From JAAZGD01 sp964489555 (GTDB taxonomy: Bacteria; Bacillota; Clostridia; Peptostreptococcales; Anaerovoracaceae): a DNA stretch of 33,816 nucleotides. Location: NCBI GenBank assembly GCA_964489555.1, contig CAZAZF010000014.1, positions 1 to 33,816 on the forward strand. The letters are read 5' to 3'. Within the stretch, counting starts at the first letter, position 1; each line of letters opens with the position of its first letter. The position numbers were made by a program, and so were the translations under genes. The notes below the pieces were generated by a model that was not told the origin of the DNA, did no database searches, and saw only the letters and a list, made by a program, of their open reading frames with translations. Positions 24,215 through 31,902 of the stretch are shown in pieces.

Positions 24215-24537
24215 TGACTATTTGTACCTCCCCTTAGCAGCACCCCTTTGATGATATTTTGCGGGTCCTTGATGAAAAGAACTACCAACCAAAGAATCAA
24301 TCCCAAGGCAACTACAGAAAACCCAAGAAACAAGTCATTCAACATGTCCAAAGGCGCTGGCGCAAAGAATTCCGCGCCCATTTCCATATACTCAACTATC
24401 CCGTCTACCAGCCACATCAAAGAAGCACCCCAGAATGTCAAACATAAAATACTTGTTTTCCAGGGATCCTCCGGCGCATTTTTATACCAAATTATTGTGC
24501 AGACGATTGCTGCAAACATTGTGATAAGCAAAGTCAT
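24211..24537 (-). CDS. Small membrane protein coupled to the lar genes (second of pair)
   Basis: A 108-residue protein that I do not recognise. It has about three hydrophobic segments (residues 1-18, 29-48 and 70-92). Between the second and third lies an acidic stretch, VDGIVEYMEMGAEFF, with Asp, Glu and Met residues, followed by PAPLDMLNDLF. The C-terminus is basic and short. The gene overlaps larE by 4 bp and lies 11 bp after the preceding small membrane protein gene, so the pair is in the lar operon. A role in nickel uptake or membrane placement of the pathway is possible but purely contextual. Confidence 0.75.
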   Translation of the reverse strand: MTLLITMFAAIVCTIIWYKNAPEDPWKTSILCLTFWGASLMWLVDGIVEYMEMGAEFFAPAPLDMLNDLFLGFSVVALGLILWLVVLFIKDPQNIIKGVLLRGGTNSQ

Positions 24538-24548
24538 TTTCTACCTCC

Positions 24549-24965
24549 TTATTTTACATCCAGCATTATTTTTACGGCTTTTCTTTCTAGTACTCTGGAC
24601 ACAAGAACCATAACACCCCATATGGTTGTAACGAAGACCGCCATCGCTACTCCGGAAGTGGACATTTCATAAAGCATCTCCGCTTTATCTGCCGGGTTGC
24701 TTGCTGCGGTGAGAAAAGGAAACCAAGGAGTTACTTCACCATGCCAAACATGTTCAAATGCCAATAGGAACGAACCGCCCCACAACATAGTGGAAAGCCA
24801 TCGAAGCTTCTTTCGAATATAAGATTTGCCCTCCGGCATGATTTTTCCCTCTTGCTTTTCTTCCTTGGCTTCAACCGTGTCTAAGTTTTTATCCATTTTC
24901 TGAATCACACGATCCACGATGGTTACCACCACGGCTTCTGTAACCGGAACAATAAAACACGCCAT
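24549..24965 (-). CDS. Small membrane protein opening the lar operon (first of pair)
   Basis: A 138-residue protein of unknown function. Hydrophobic segments lie at ~2-18, 55-73 and 108-130. Between the first two is a charged, lysine/glutamate-rich cytosolic stretch (MDKNLDTVEAKEEKQEGKIMPEGK). The second segment ends in LLAFEHVWHGEVTPW, placing two histidines and two glutamates near the membrane edge, which could bind metal. The ATG has AGGAGG 7 nt upstream. It is the first gene after a long leader with a hairpin-plus-T-run, and a partner small membrane protein and larE follow in close spacing. Confidence 0.75.
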   Translation of the reverse strand: MACFIVPVTEAVVVTIVDRVIQKMDKNLDTVEAKEEKQEGKIMPEGKSYIRKKLRWLSTMLWGGSFLLAFEHVWHGEVTPWFPFLTAASNPADKAEMLYEMSTSGVAMAVFVTTIWGVMVLVSRVLERKAVKIMLDVK

Positions 24966-25024
24966 ACCTATTACCTCCTAGTAATCATCTCTTTGTCTCT
25001 AATACTTTGTTGAATTACCCCGTT

Positions 25025-25067
25025 AAAAAAAAAGGTATACGCTTTTCTTCAGAAAAACGTATACCTT
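25025..25067 (-). terminator. Terminator or attenuator in the lar leader
   Basis: AAGGTATACG and its complement (25032-25041 and 25058-25067) form a 10-bp stem followed on the minus strand by nine T. It may simply end the upstream SLH gene transcript, but it lies ~100 nt downstream of a separate promoter and may be a regulated attenuator of the lar operon (see findings). Confidence 0.75.
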
Positions 25068-25071
25068 CAGT

Positions 25072-25196
25072 GTATACTTCTCACAGGGTATTGCTTTGTA
25101 CCAGAACCCAACACTAACATTTTTTAGACGCTTCAGCGACTTCAGATTACTTCCTGCAACCAATAGCATACTACACTAAATTTGCTGCCTAGTCAA
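25072..25196 (-). promoter_or_regulatory. Promoter and structured leader of the lar operon
   Basis: TTGACT (25191-25196) and TAGTAT (25168-25173) on the minus strand are 17 bp apart, predicting a start near 25160 and a ~195-nt leader. The leader contains CGCTGAAGCG and GGGT...ACCC hairpins and a free GTATAC (25072-25077) that could pair with the stem of the following terminator. It matches no riboswitch class I recognise. The 300-bp gap 24966-25265 contains nothing else. Confidence 0.45.
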
Positions 25197-25265
25197 CATC
25201 GTCGCTACAGTTTGTTTGTTTGATTGAACCTGGTATTTTCAGACGGAATAAAGTTCTTGTCGTGA

Positions 25266-26543
25266 TTACTGCTGAACCTCAGCGCCTGAAATAACGCCAT
25301 TATTAATAAAAGTCCCCTCTCCTTCGGCAATAATATTAGTATTGTTGATAACAACCCCACCTGGGTTATTCACAAAAGACCCCTCATCCACGCGGAAGAA
25401 AAAACCATCTACAATCACATATCCATCATTTGTGAATGTCCCATCTATTACAACTGACATACCGCCATGGGTATTAACAAACCCACGCTCTAGGAGCAAC
25501 GAACCCTCGTTGTTCAGCGTCCCGCCGTTGACACGAAGCTGACCCCCAACAGGCCCTCGGTCATCCGTATCCGTCAGAACAGCTGGTTCCAAATATATTT
25601 GCCCTTTGTTGTTTAGAATCCCTCCGGCTTGAATCGACAAAACAGAGTAATTAATAAAGTCTGCGCTGACAGAATCTGCACCCTCAACAATAATGGTGCC
25701 GTTGTTAGTAAGGGTTCCTTCAATATATAAGTCACTCCCCCGATTGACCGTCACAGTAACGCTGGCAGGGATAGTTATGTTATCCGTTACTACAATTGGC
25801 ATACCTATAGAATGAATGGAGATTGACTTCACCTGGCTGTCCGCCAGAGCACTTTTCAATTCTTCAAAGCTGGACACCGATACCGAAGCCACTTCCTCCA
25901 CACCGATTTGAGCAACAGTTTGGGCGTATGTATCAGAGGAGAAGACATTTTCGGCAATCAATTTCTCATTCATACTCTGCATACCCGCTTTTAGGCTGGC
26001 CTCTAGTGCAGCCCAAGATACCATTACCACATCTGAACGCAAGAAATTGGATGTGTCAACACTTGCCGGAAGGACACCCACTGTTTTAGCAAGAACATCC
26101 GGGGCATTCCACTTGAAGTCTCCCAACGAATCATCGTAACCAAGTGCTCGAAGTATAAATGTTAGATACATATCTGAATCCGCATTACCCGTCCCAAATT
26201 CAACATCCGATACGCCATTGGTAAGTCCTTTTTCATATCCATATCCAACATACTTATCAGCCCAAGCATCTACATCGGTAAAAGGATGAGACCAATCGCC
26301 TCCCAGAGCTTCTGATTCCTTTCCCAGTGAACGGATCAGCATAACCAATGCTTCTGTTCGTGTGGGAGCCCGATCAAGAGCAAAGTCCATATCAGAAACA
26401 CCTTTGAATAATCCCAGAGATTTGAGCGCCTCTGCTTTAGCCTCCTCCTCGGCTCCAGTCGCCGCACACACGGGCATCAACATTGTAAACCCAAGTGCAA
26501 AAACCATTACAAGAGAAAGTAGTACATTTACTGTTTTTTTCAT
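25266..26543 (-). CDS. SLH-domain secreted protein with beta-rich repeats
   Basis: A 425-residue secreted surface protein. The signal peptide occupies ~1-27 (cleavage after PVCA). SLH-like segments follow at ~33-72 (RAPTRTEALVMLIRSLG) and ~86-135 (HPFTDVDAWADKYVGYGYEKGLTNGV, then MYLTFILRALG); these normally bind secondary wall polymers. From ~240 onward there are beta-strand-rich units with recurring N/G pairs (LTNNGTI, LNNKGQI, LNNEGSL, FTNDGYV, FINNGVI), suggesting a beta-helix or autotransporter-like stalk. The frame extends 51 codons further upstream, but the start is taken at 26543 because the signal peptide begins there after AAAGGA. It lies downstream of a membrane kinase with an SLH-like outer domain. 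Precise role unknown. Confidence 0.82.
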   Translation of the reverse strand: MKKTVNVLLSLVMVFALGFTMLMPVCAATGAEEEAKAEALKSLGLFKGVSDMDFALDRAPTRTEALVMLIRSLGKESEALGGDWSHPFTDVDAWADKYVGYGYEKGLTNGVSDVEFGTGNADSDMYLTFILRALGYDDSLGDFKWNAPDVLAKTVGVLPASVDTSNFLRSDVVMVSWAALEASLKAGMQSMNEKLIAENVFSSDTYAQTVAQIGVEEVASVSVSSFEELKSALADSQVKSISIHSIGMPIVVTDNITIPASVTVTVNRGSDLYIEGTLTNNGTIIVEGADSVSADFINYSVLSIQAGGILNNKGQIYLEPAVLTDTDDRGPVGGQLRVNGGTLNNEGSLLLERGFVNTHGGMSVVIDGTFTNDGYVIVDGFFFRVDEGSFVNNPGGVVINNTNIIAEGEGTFINNGVISGAEVQQ

Positions 26544-26610
26544 TGTTTCATGTTCCTTTCTAAATAGTATTGTGAGTTTTACAAGGACTATTCTTATTTT
26601 ATACATAAAT

Positions 26611-26640
26611 AAAAGAAAAAAGGTGGGCTGGCAGCCCACC
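26611..26640 (-). terminator. Terminator after the SLH-tailed kinase gene
   Basis: GGTGGGCTGCCAGCCCACC (26622-26640) is followed by a T-rich run starting TTTTTT on the minus strand, 16 bp past the kinase stop. The SLH protein gene therefore has its own promoter or depends on readthrough. Confidence 0.88.
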
Positions 26641-26655
26641 TCAGGAAAATTTCTG

Positions 26656-28038
26656 TTATTCTTGGAGAGCTGTATATACTCTGTCAGCGTTTGCAAGCAA
26701 GATTGCCATTTCTCCTTTTGTGATGTCTTCCGGACGGCCTACCCCCGTCACTATTCCGCTTTCTTCTGCAAATGCAACGGCCACCCTTACTCCGGGATAA
26801 TACCCATTATCATCCTTAATGCTCGTATAATCCAAGACCTTGTCCACCCAATAAATCTTCACCGCTACATAAATCATAACATCCCGCGGGACATATTGTT
26901 CATCACCCATACCCCATGGCAGAAAGTTATGGTCGCTTTCGTGCGGAGGACCTTCTTCAGGAAGTGCGTACACATAATCCCTGTCATACCCATACACGTC
27001 GGTGAGAACCGTCTTCACAAACCCAATGTCAGCATAACTTCCCATCTCGTTAAACAGCTCCGTACCATACTTGTCTTTCATGTAAGATACCGCATCAGCT
27101 AATCGCTCCTCCTCTGTCAGCACTGCGGGAATAGCACTGGCAGCAGGGAAATCCATCGTTTCATATTGATACCATTTAATTCCGCCCAACACACACAGAA
27201 GGATCAGAACCATCGAGCATATAAAAACCCGTCGCTTCCGCTTTCTTTGGGTTTCGGGATTGGCTAAAAATAATGCTTTCTTAACCGCTTTAGCACTTTC
27301 AAAGCGCTCTTTTGGAGCAAAAGCAGTACACTTTTTTATGATTTTCCCGAAAGGTTTGTATATGCTCACATTAGAGTCTTCACGTTCTTTCCCGGTTACC
27401 ATATAGCGTAGTAGTATGCCAAAAGAATATATGTCTGTTCTTGAGTCCGTTTGTGAAAATCCGTACTGCTCCGGAGGTGCATAATTTTTGGTGCCAAAGA
27501 ATTGGGTGTCGGTATCAGACCCCTTGCTATAAATTCTGGATATATCAAAATCTATCAAAGCAACCTGCCCGTCAGCTTTTAGAATAACATTTTGAGGCTT
27601 TATGTCCCTATGAATCACCGGATTATCTCTTTCATGAAGATAAACAAGGATATCGCAAAGCTGAGTACCAATATCAATAACATCCAGGTTACTGAGTTCT
27701 CTTTGTTCTAAGTATTGATCCAGAGGTGTTCCTTCTACATACTCGCGAACAACACATGCAGCAAAATCGTTTTGAAATTCATCCACGAAGGCCGGAAGGC
27801 CTCTATGACTCAGCTCCTTTAAAATGCTGTTTTCATGAACATTGGTATGAACTCTTTTGTCGTAACACTTGGCTACAAAAATTTCTTCGCCGCCTTTTTT
27901 CTTCACAAGATACGTGTCGGTACCATGACCTGCACTTAAACATTCTAACTGCTCATATTGTTCCAAAAACTCTGCAGGGCAATACAAAGCGTCATAGCCA
28001 TCCTCGATTTCCTTAACCGCTAATTTCAAATCGTTCAT
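26656..28038 (-). CDS. Membrane Ser/Thr protein kinase with SLH-like extracellular domain
   Basis: A 460-residue Hanks-type kinase. The cytosolic kinase domain (~30-255) has a degenerate glycine loop (LSAGHGTDTYLV), Lys57, HRDIKPQN (143-150), DFD in place of DFG (163-165), APPE (187-190) and DIYSFGILL. A basic stretch (KRKRR, 266-270) and one transmembrane helix (271-287) follow. The outer part (~300-460) is not PASTA; it ends in AVAFAEESGIVTGVGRPEDITKGEMAILL, which resembles an SLH repeat. The start is set at ATG 28038 because GGAAGGGG lies 9 nt upstream; the longer TTG frame lacks a site. It overlaps the preceding HTH-like gene by 26 bp. It may sense wall or S-layer status; substrate unknown. 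Confidence 0.88.
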   Translation of the reverse strand: MNDLKLAVKEIEDGYDALYCPAEFLEQYEQLECLSAGHGTDTYLVKKKGGEEIFVAKCYDKRVHTNVHENSILKELSHRGLPAFVDEFQNDFAACVVREYVEGTPLDQYLEQRELSNLDVIDIGTQLCDILVYLHERDNPVIHRDIKPQNVILKADGQVALIDFDISRIYSKGSDTDTQFFGTKNYAPPEQYGFSQTDSRTDIYSFGILLRYMVTGKEREDSNVSIYKPFGKIIKKCTAFAPKERFESAKAVKKALFLANPETQRKRKRRVFICSMVLILLCVLGGIKWYQYETMDFPAASAIPAVLTEEERLADAVSYMKDKYGTELFNEMGSYADIGFVKTVLTDVYGYDRDYVYALPEEGPPHESDHNFLPWGMGDEQYVPRDVMIYVAVKIYWVDKVLDYTSIKDDNGYYPGVRVAVAFAEESGIVTGVGRPEDITKGEMAILLANADRVYTALQE

Positions 28039-28495
28039 ACAGTTTGCCCCTTCCAATCATCGATAGTTTCATGTCGTAAAGTACGGTTTGTGTTTCCAAA
28101 AGTGTAAAGCCGTTATGCAAACAATAAATTATCGCCGCATCTCGTTTTACACGAGGATATAAAGCACTCTTTCGTGCATATTTCAGTAAATTCTGCGCAC
28201 CCTCAACATCCGTATTAAATCCAAATGCCAGCTGTATAACCGTGTCTCGTGAAGGGTTTTTTGTTCCCTTAAATAATTGGTGCCCAAAAGACCTTTCTAT
28301 ATTTGAGCGCTTGATGATCCTTTCCGGCACCTCATCGCCATCCTTACACAATTTATTAATATATTCGCTAAAGGACGGCAGCCACATTCCCTCTTCTGTT
28401 TTCTCCATAAATTTTCTTATGTTTGGTGTTTTGAAAAGTAGGCCGAATAATACACTCGTCTTTTTTTGACTTTTAGGTTCAATCAAGTCACTCAC
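28013..28495 (-). CDS. Small HTH-like protein overlapping the kinase gene
   Basis: A 160-residue soluble protein that I do not recognise by name. Residues ~55-105 (RIIKRSNIERSFGHQLFKGTKNPSRDTVIQLAFGFNTDVEGAQNLL) look like a lambda-repressor/XRE-type helix-turn-helix. Flanking helices contain several basic residues (LKYARKSALYPRVKRDAAIIYCL). The frame begins at GTG 28495 with GGGAG close upstream; a TTG three codons later has a better spaced AGGTGA, so the start is uncertain. Translation is coupled to the kinase by a 26-bp overlap, suggesting it is a kinase partner or target. A TCATGC/GCATGA palindrome just upstream could be its operator. Confidence 0.7.
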   Translation of the reverse strand: MSDLIEPKSQKKTSVLFGLLFKTPNIRKFMEKTEEGMWLPSFSEYINKLCKDGDEVPERIIKRSNIERSFGHQLFKGTKNPSRDTVIQLAFGFNTDVEGAQNLLKYARKSALYPRVKRDAAIIYCLHNGFTLLETQTVLYDMKLSMIGRGKLYERFEISG

Positions 28496-28522
28496 CTCTC
28501 CCTGCTTATGTCATTGGATGAA

Positions 28523-28540
28523 TCATGCATTATCGCATGA
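28523..28540. promoter_or_regulatory. Candidate operator palindrome upstream of the HTH-kinase genes
   Basis: TCATGC and GCATGA around 6 nt, 28-45 bp before the first gene start. A possible binding site for the HTH-like protein. Confidence 0.35.
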
Positions 28541-28654
28541 AGTCTAGGTAAACCCACCCTCCCATTTTACCATAAAAAACCGGTAATTCCCTCTCCTACC
28601 TAGCAAACTCATCTCTTTTTCTTAAAATTGCAGCACCGATCACCCCCCTTCGCA

Positions 28655-30304
28655 TCAAGGCAGCTGCATCTCTTCGGAGAATCTTACATCACCATCTTCT
28701 CTGCGCTCCGGTCCTCTCATCCAGTCAGACCCCCTGTCCAGACTCCCATTGGCGCCTTGGGACCCTAGCGCCTCCATGTCCAAAAGGGATGCGTCCAATA
28801 ATTTTTCCGGATTGGCCTTCTGTTCATCATAAGTAGATGGAATATCACCCATAAGTTGGCCTTGAATACTTTCTGCCCTTAATGTCCCCAGAATTTCCAA
28901 GTTTTTCACTCCCTCTTCAAATTGCTGGTAGGTGAAAAAAGCGGTAGGATCATTCTCCACATCGTTTTTTATCAATTGGTAGTACTTTTCTATCGAACTC
29001 TCGAATAACCCACTTTTAAAATATCCATCTACAATTTCCTGCAAATATTCATGATAGAGGGTCTGTAATTCTGCAAACTCAAGCAGCCTTCCGATGAAAG
29101 GTCGCTCCGACAAATCTATGCCCTCTGCCACCGGTTCATCTATGGGGAAATTAACCACAGATTGGCTGCCTCCACTTTGAAATCCTCCAAAGGATAGATT
29201 CAAGTCCCAAGGCAATATACTAATTACGCCTTCCTCTTCGTAGAGGTAATAGTTGTGCAACAATCCGGAAACATAACTGTCCAGGTTCACCAAGGTAGTG
29301 TTCACTGCAAAATACCGGAGAACTTCCTCTATATCCACTACCTGACGGATTTCCGTTACGTTTTGGAATGTATTTAGCCCCTTCAATGCTAGGATTACTC
29401 TTTCCATGTCTTCAGAGTTGGTACTTTTCAACACCGCGTTTTCAAAGACATTGGCATAGCTGGATATCTCATCGTCTTGATAGACCAAATCTGCACCTTG
29501 TGCGGAACCTCCCTGCATCGGTCCACCCATCATTTTCCGCTCATTCGTTTGTGGGTTTTCAGGTGATTGTCCTTTGGGAATCCAATTGACATCCCGATCC
29601 CCTCTGCCATCCATTTTCGCCGCCATGCCATCGTTCATGTCTCCTCTGCCATCCATTTTCGCCGCCATACCATCGTTCATGTCCATGGTCTCCGGCTTGT
29701 ACAAATTGCCGTAATCCGTGCCAAAATTCCTTGCCAAAAACTCTTCTTCCAATGTCTCAACCGCTAAATATAATCCGACCGGCTCTCCATTAACAGAAAT
29801 TTGAGCATATCCTCTGCCTGGGGTAACCACTCCCATGTACTCCATTAAATCATAGGATAATATTTCTTTCATATAGGTTGAATCACCTTGACAATTATTT
29901 ACTACAAACTTGGTCAAGCCATAGTAACTTTGTCCTGAAACATATTCATCCATTTTGATTTTAAAACTGTACCTGTCGGAATCGGAACGACTAACCATCG
30001 TTAAAGAAGAATTGCCTTTCGGACGAATTCCCACTTCCCGGTATGTCTCTCCATTAATTGTCAGCGTACAAGAAATGTATTCCTCTTCCAACGCATTATC
30101 CAACATTTCCTGCCATACCTCTTCCGCCACTTCAATTTCTATTTGGGAAATCACGGAAGAGTCGAAAAGTTTTTCCATATAAAGCGCAGTCCTTCCTTGC
30201 GCCTGAATATTCATGATGTGGGGAAAGTAAGTAAAAAGAAAGGTAAAAACTACAGCTACTATTACTATCCCATAAACCCATCGATGGTAGTGTTTCTTTT
30301 CCAT
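28655..30304 (-). CDS. CotH family atypical protein kinase
   Basis: A 549-residue CotH-family protein. An N-terminal hydrophobic anchor (~10-30) precedes the kinase fold: FDSSVISQIEIEVAEEVWQEML, YSFKIKMDEYVSGQSYYGLTKFVVNNCQGDSTYMKEILSYDLMEYMGV, VGLYLAVETLEEEFLARNFG and a metal-binding ILPWDLNLSFGG. Spore-coat CotH of Bacillus subtilis phosphorylates coat proteins using ATP; here the enzyme appears to be surface-exposed. A 14-residue insert (MNDGMAAKMDGRGD) is present twice in tandem. It is the last gene of a VTC-DUF4956-CotH operon, 14 bp after the DUF4956 gene. No clear terminator follows. Confidence 0.87.
   Translation of the reverse strand: MEKKHYHRWVYGIVIVAVVFTFLFTYFPHIMNIQAQGRTALYMEKLFDSSVISQIEIEVAEEVWQEMLDNALEEEYISCTLTINGETYREVGIRPKGNSSLTMVSRSDSDRYSFKIKMDEYVSGQSYYGLTKFVVNNCQGDSTYMKEILSYDLMEYMGVVTPGRGYAQISVNGEPVGLYLAVETLEEEFLARNFGTDYGNLYKPETMDMNDGMAAKMDGRGDMNDGMAAKMDGRGDRDVNWIPKGQSPENPQTNERKMMGGPMQGGSAQGADLVYQDDEISSYANVFENAVLKSTNSEDMERVILALKGLNTFQNVTEIRQVVDIEEVLRYFAVNTTLVNLDSYVSGLLHNYYLYEEEGVISILPWDLNLSFGGFQSGGSQSVVNFPIDEPVAEGIDLSERPFIGRLLEFAELQTLYHEYLQEIVDGYFKSGLFESSIEKYYQLIKNDVENDPTAFFTYQQFEEGVKNLEILGTLRAESIQGQLMGDIPSTYDEQKANPEKLLDASLLDMEALGSQGANGSLDRGSDWMRGPERREDGDVRFSEEMQLP
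29601..29682. repeat. 42-bp tandem duplication inside the CotH-family gene
   Basis: Two adjacent, nearly identical units at a 42-bp period (starting 29601 and 29643, one visible mismatch) encode the 14-residue repeat MNDGMAAKMDGRGD. It keeps the reading frame. Confidence 0.9.
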
Positions 30305-30318
30305 ATCACCCGCCTCCC

Positions 30319-30990
30319 CTAAACCAGATATTCCCCATTGTAACTAACCAGCGCCACCGTTTTGACACCCTCCATCTTTGGAAGTTCCTGGATAAATGAG
30401 GTTTTTTGGTCTATCAAACGTACTTCATAAGTTATTTCTATCCCTGCTTCAGATACGGTTTTTGATTTTACCATCGGCTTCTTTACCTTGCTTCTTAAAT
30501 ATTCCAGAAGCTCGTTCTCTGCCAATTGTAGTTCCCCGCTTACTATCATCAGATATGGTCTGTCTTCATGTTTCTTCCCTGCAAGAAATGTGATAACTAC
30601 ACCGATAAACAGCGAGGCCAGTACCGCCATTGGAATCATCCCTGCCCCAAGCACAATTCCAACAGAAATGGCCCAAAACAAATATACAATGTCCATAGGG
30701 TCTTTAACAGCAGTACGGAAACGAACAATGGAAAGTGCTCCTACCATCCCCAAGGATAGCACCACATTAGAACTTATGGTAAGAATAATTAAAGTTGTAA
30801 TCATGGACATCGCTACCAGGGATAGCGCAAACCCATTGCTATACATAACTCCAGAAAAATTCTTGCGGTACACCACTGATATAAATAGGCCTAAGACAAA
30901 AGAGAGGCCTAATGCGATAAGTATGTCCAACGGTTGAAATAGCGATACATTTTCCAGAAAGCTGGATTTAAAAATATCATTGAATGTCAT
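30319..30990 (-). CDS. DUF4956 domain-containing membrane protein
   Basis: A 223-residue membrane protein of the DUF4956 family. Four to five hydrophobic segments lie in the first ~135 residues (20-40, 50-75, 80-92, 104-117, 119-135), with the family signature LGMVGALSIVRFRTAVKDPMDIVYLFWAISVGI. A cytosolic C-terminal alpha/beta domain follows (~140-223). Family members almost always sit beside VTC-domain polyphosphate polymerases, as here, and are suspected to form the membrane partner of that enzyme; this is association, not proof. The ATG lies 28 bp after the VTC gene. Confidence 0.9.
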   Translation of the reverse strand: MTFNDIFKSSFLENVSLFQPLDILIALGLSFVLGLFISVVYRKNFSGVMYSNGFALSLVAMSMITTLIILTISSNVVLSLGMVGALSIVRFRTAVKDPMDIVYLFWAISVGIVLGAGMIPMAVLASLFIGVVITFLAGKKHEDRPYLMIVSGELQLAENELLEYLRSKVKKPMVKSKTVSEAGIEITYEVRLIDQKTSFIQELPKMEGVKTVALVSYNGEYLV

Positions 30991-31018
30991 TTTCTTTCTC
31001 CTTGTTTTTTCTTATAAT

Positions 31019-31717
31019 TCAGCAAAATACTCTACTAGTGGCATATTTCGAAAAGGCGGTAGGCCTTCGGTTGCCCAATTGAATCAAATCCCGCATGTGA
31101 GTCGGAAGATATTGATCATACTTGATTTCCAAGATAATAGGATTGGCCTCATTAACTGGAACCAGGGGAGCATGAAGGGAAAAAAGATCTATTACGTTAA
31201 GGCCTGTGTGGATATTGCTGTCTATGGTAATCCGCACATTGCCATAGGGATACCGATAGGCCTCCCGACTATACTCTACAATCGTTTTGGGTTGGAGCGC
31301 CTGGTATTTCATCCCAAAATATAGTTCTGCAATAAGTGGATCTTTGGATTTGCTCATCCACTCCAAATCTCCTTCTAATATTTTTTCGCATTCCTCTCTA
31401 TTCACCGAGGCCGACACCTTTCCCGTCGCGTTGTTTCTTTTCATCTTTTTTTCCAAGCGAATGAAGGTAGTATCTCCGTTGTAATATCGGATGCGGAACT
31501 TCTCTCTGGGATCGACCCCGTATAATTTTTCTTTGAGCGCCCGGTCGTCCGGTGTGTCAAAGTAGAGACTCCGTATACGATATTGCCCGTCTATGCCGGC
31601 GTGTGGATCTAGCATAGCGATCCTCGACAACCTTTGACGGAGCAATTCTACATCCCATGGATGGATATAATGTTTTAACTCATGCCGATAGAGGCATTTT
31701 TCCTGTGTACTTGCCAT
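31019..31717 (-). CDS. VTC domain polyphosphate polymerase
   Basis: A 232-residue VTC-domain enzyme. Recognisable elements of the catalytic tunnel are RHELKHYI (~11-18), YRIRSLYFDT (~46-55), EKFRIRYYNGDTTFIRLEKKMK (~72-93) and IILEIKYDQYLP (~194-205). The basic residues bind ATP and polyphosphate, and the EKK and EIK pairs bind metal. Yeast Vtc4 makes polyphosphate from ATP while moving it across a membrane; the bacterial form is cytosolic and presumably works with DUF4956. First gene of the operon, read divergently from a two-component system. Confidence 0.9.
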   Translation of the reverse strand: MASTQEKCLYRHELKHYIHPWDVELLRQRLSRIAMLDPHAGIDGQYRIRSLYFDTPDDRALKEKLYGVDPREKFRIRYYNGDTTFIRLEKKMKRNNATGKVSASVNREECEKILEGDLEWMSKSKDPLIAELYFGMKYQALQPKTIVEYSREAYRYPYGNVRITIDSNIHTGLNVIDLFSLHAPLVPVNEANPIILEIKYDQYLPTHMRDLIQLGNRRPTAFSKYATSRVFC

Positions 31718-31792
31718 ATCTTATCCTTTCTTGACACCTTCCGTGTTTGTACGCGATAATTTTTGATGTCAAAACAAAGAATAAATGGTTTT

Positions 31793-31809
31793 CCTTAAAT
31801 GTACCTTAA
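31793..31809. promoter_or_regulatory. Direct-repeat operator in the divergent promoter region
   Basis: CCTTAA occurs at 31793-31798 and 31804-31809, an exact 11-bp period, with a further inverted copy TTAAGG at 31832-31837 next to the plus-strand -10. This is the typical layout of an OmpR-family dimer site and lies between the VTC operon and the two-component genes. A TTGACA (-35-like, minus strand) lies ~20-25 bp further toward the VTC gene. Confidence 0.55.
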
Positions 31810-31837
31810 CAAACTCCAAATTAATTTTCGTTTAAGG

Positions 31838-31843
31838 TATAAT
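31838..31843 (+). promoter_or_regulatory. -10 box of the two-component system
   Basis: Perfect TATAAT, with the start expected near 31850, ~52 nt before the regulator ATG. No consensus -35 is visible, in keeping with activation from the adjoining repeats. Confidence 0.6.
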
Positions 31844-31902
31844 GTGTATGATGTCTTTGAAACAATACAAATATTGTAAGAAATGGTAAGAAAAGGATTG
31901 TA

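Noticed and set aside
25072..25196. NiCo, T-box or cobalamin riboswitch in the lar leader
   Set aside because: None of the diagnostic motifs of these classes could be found, so it is reported only as an unassigned leader.
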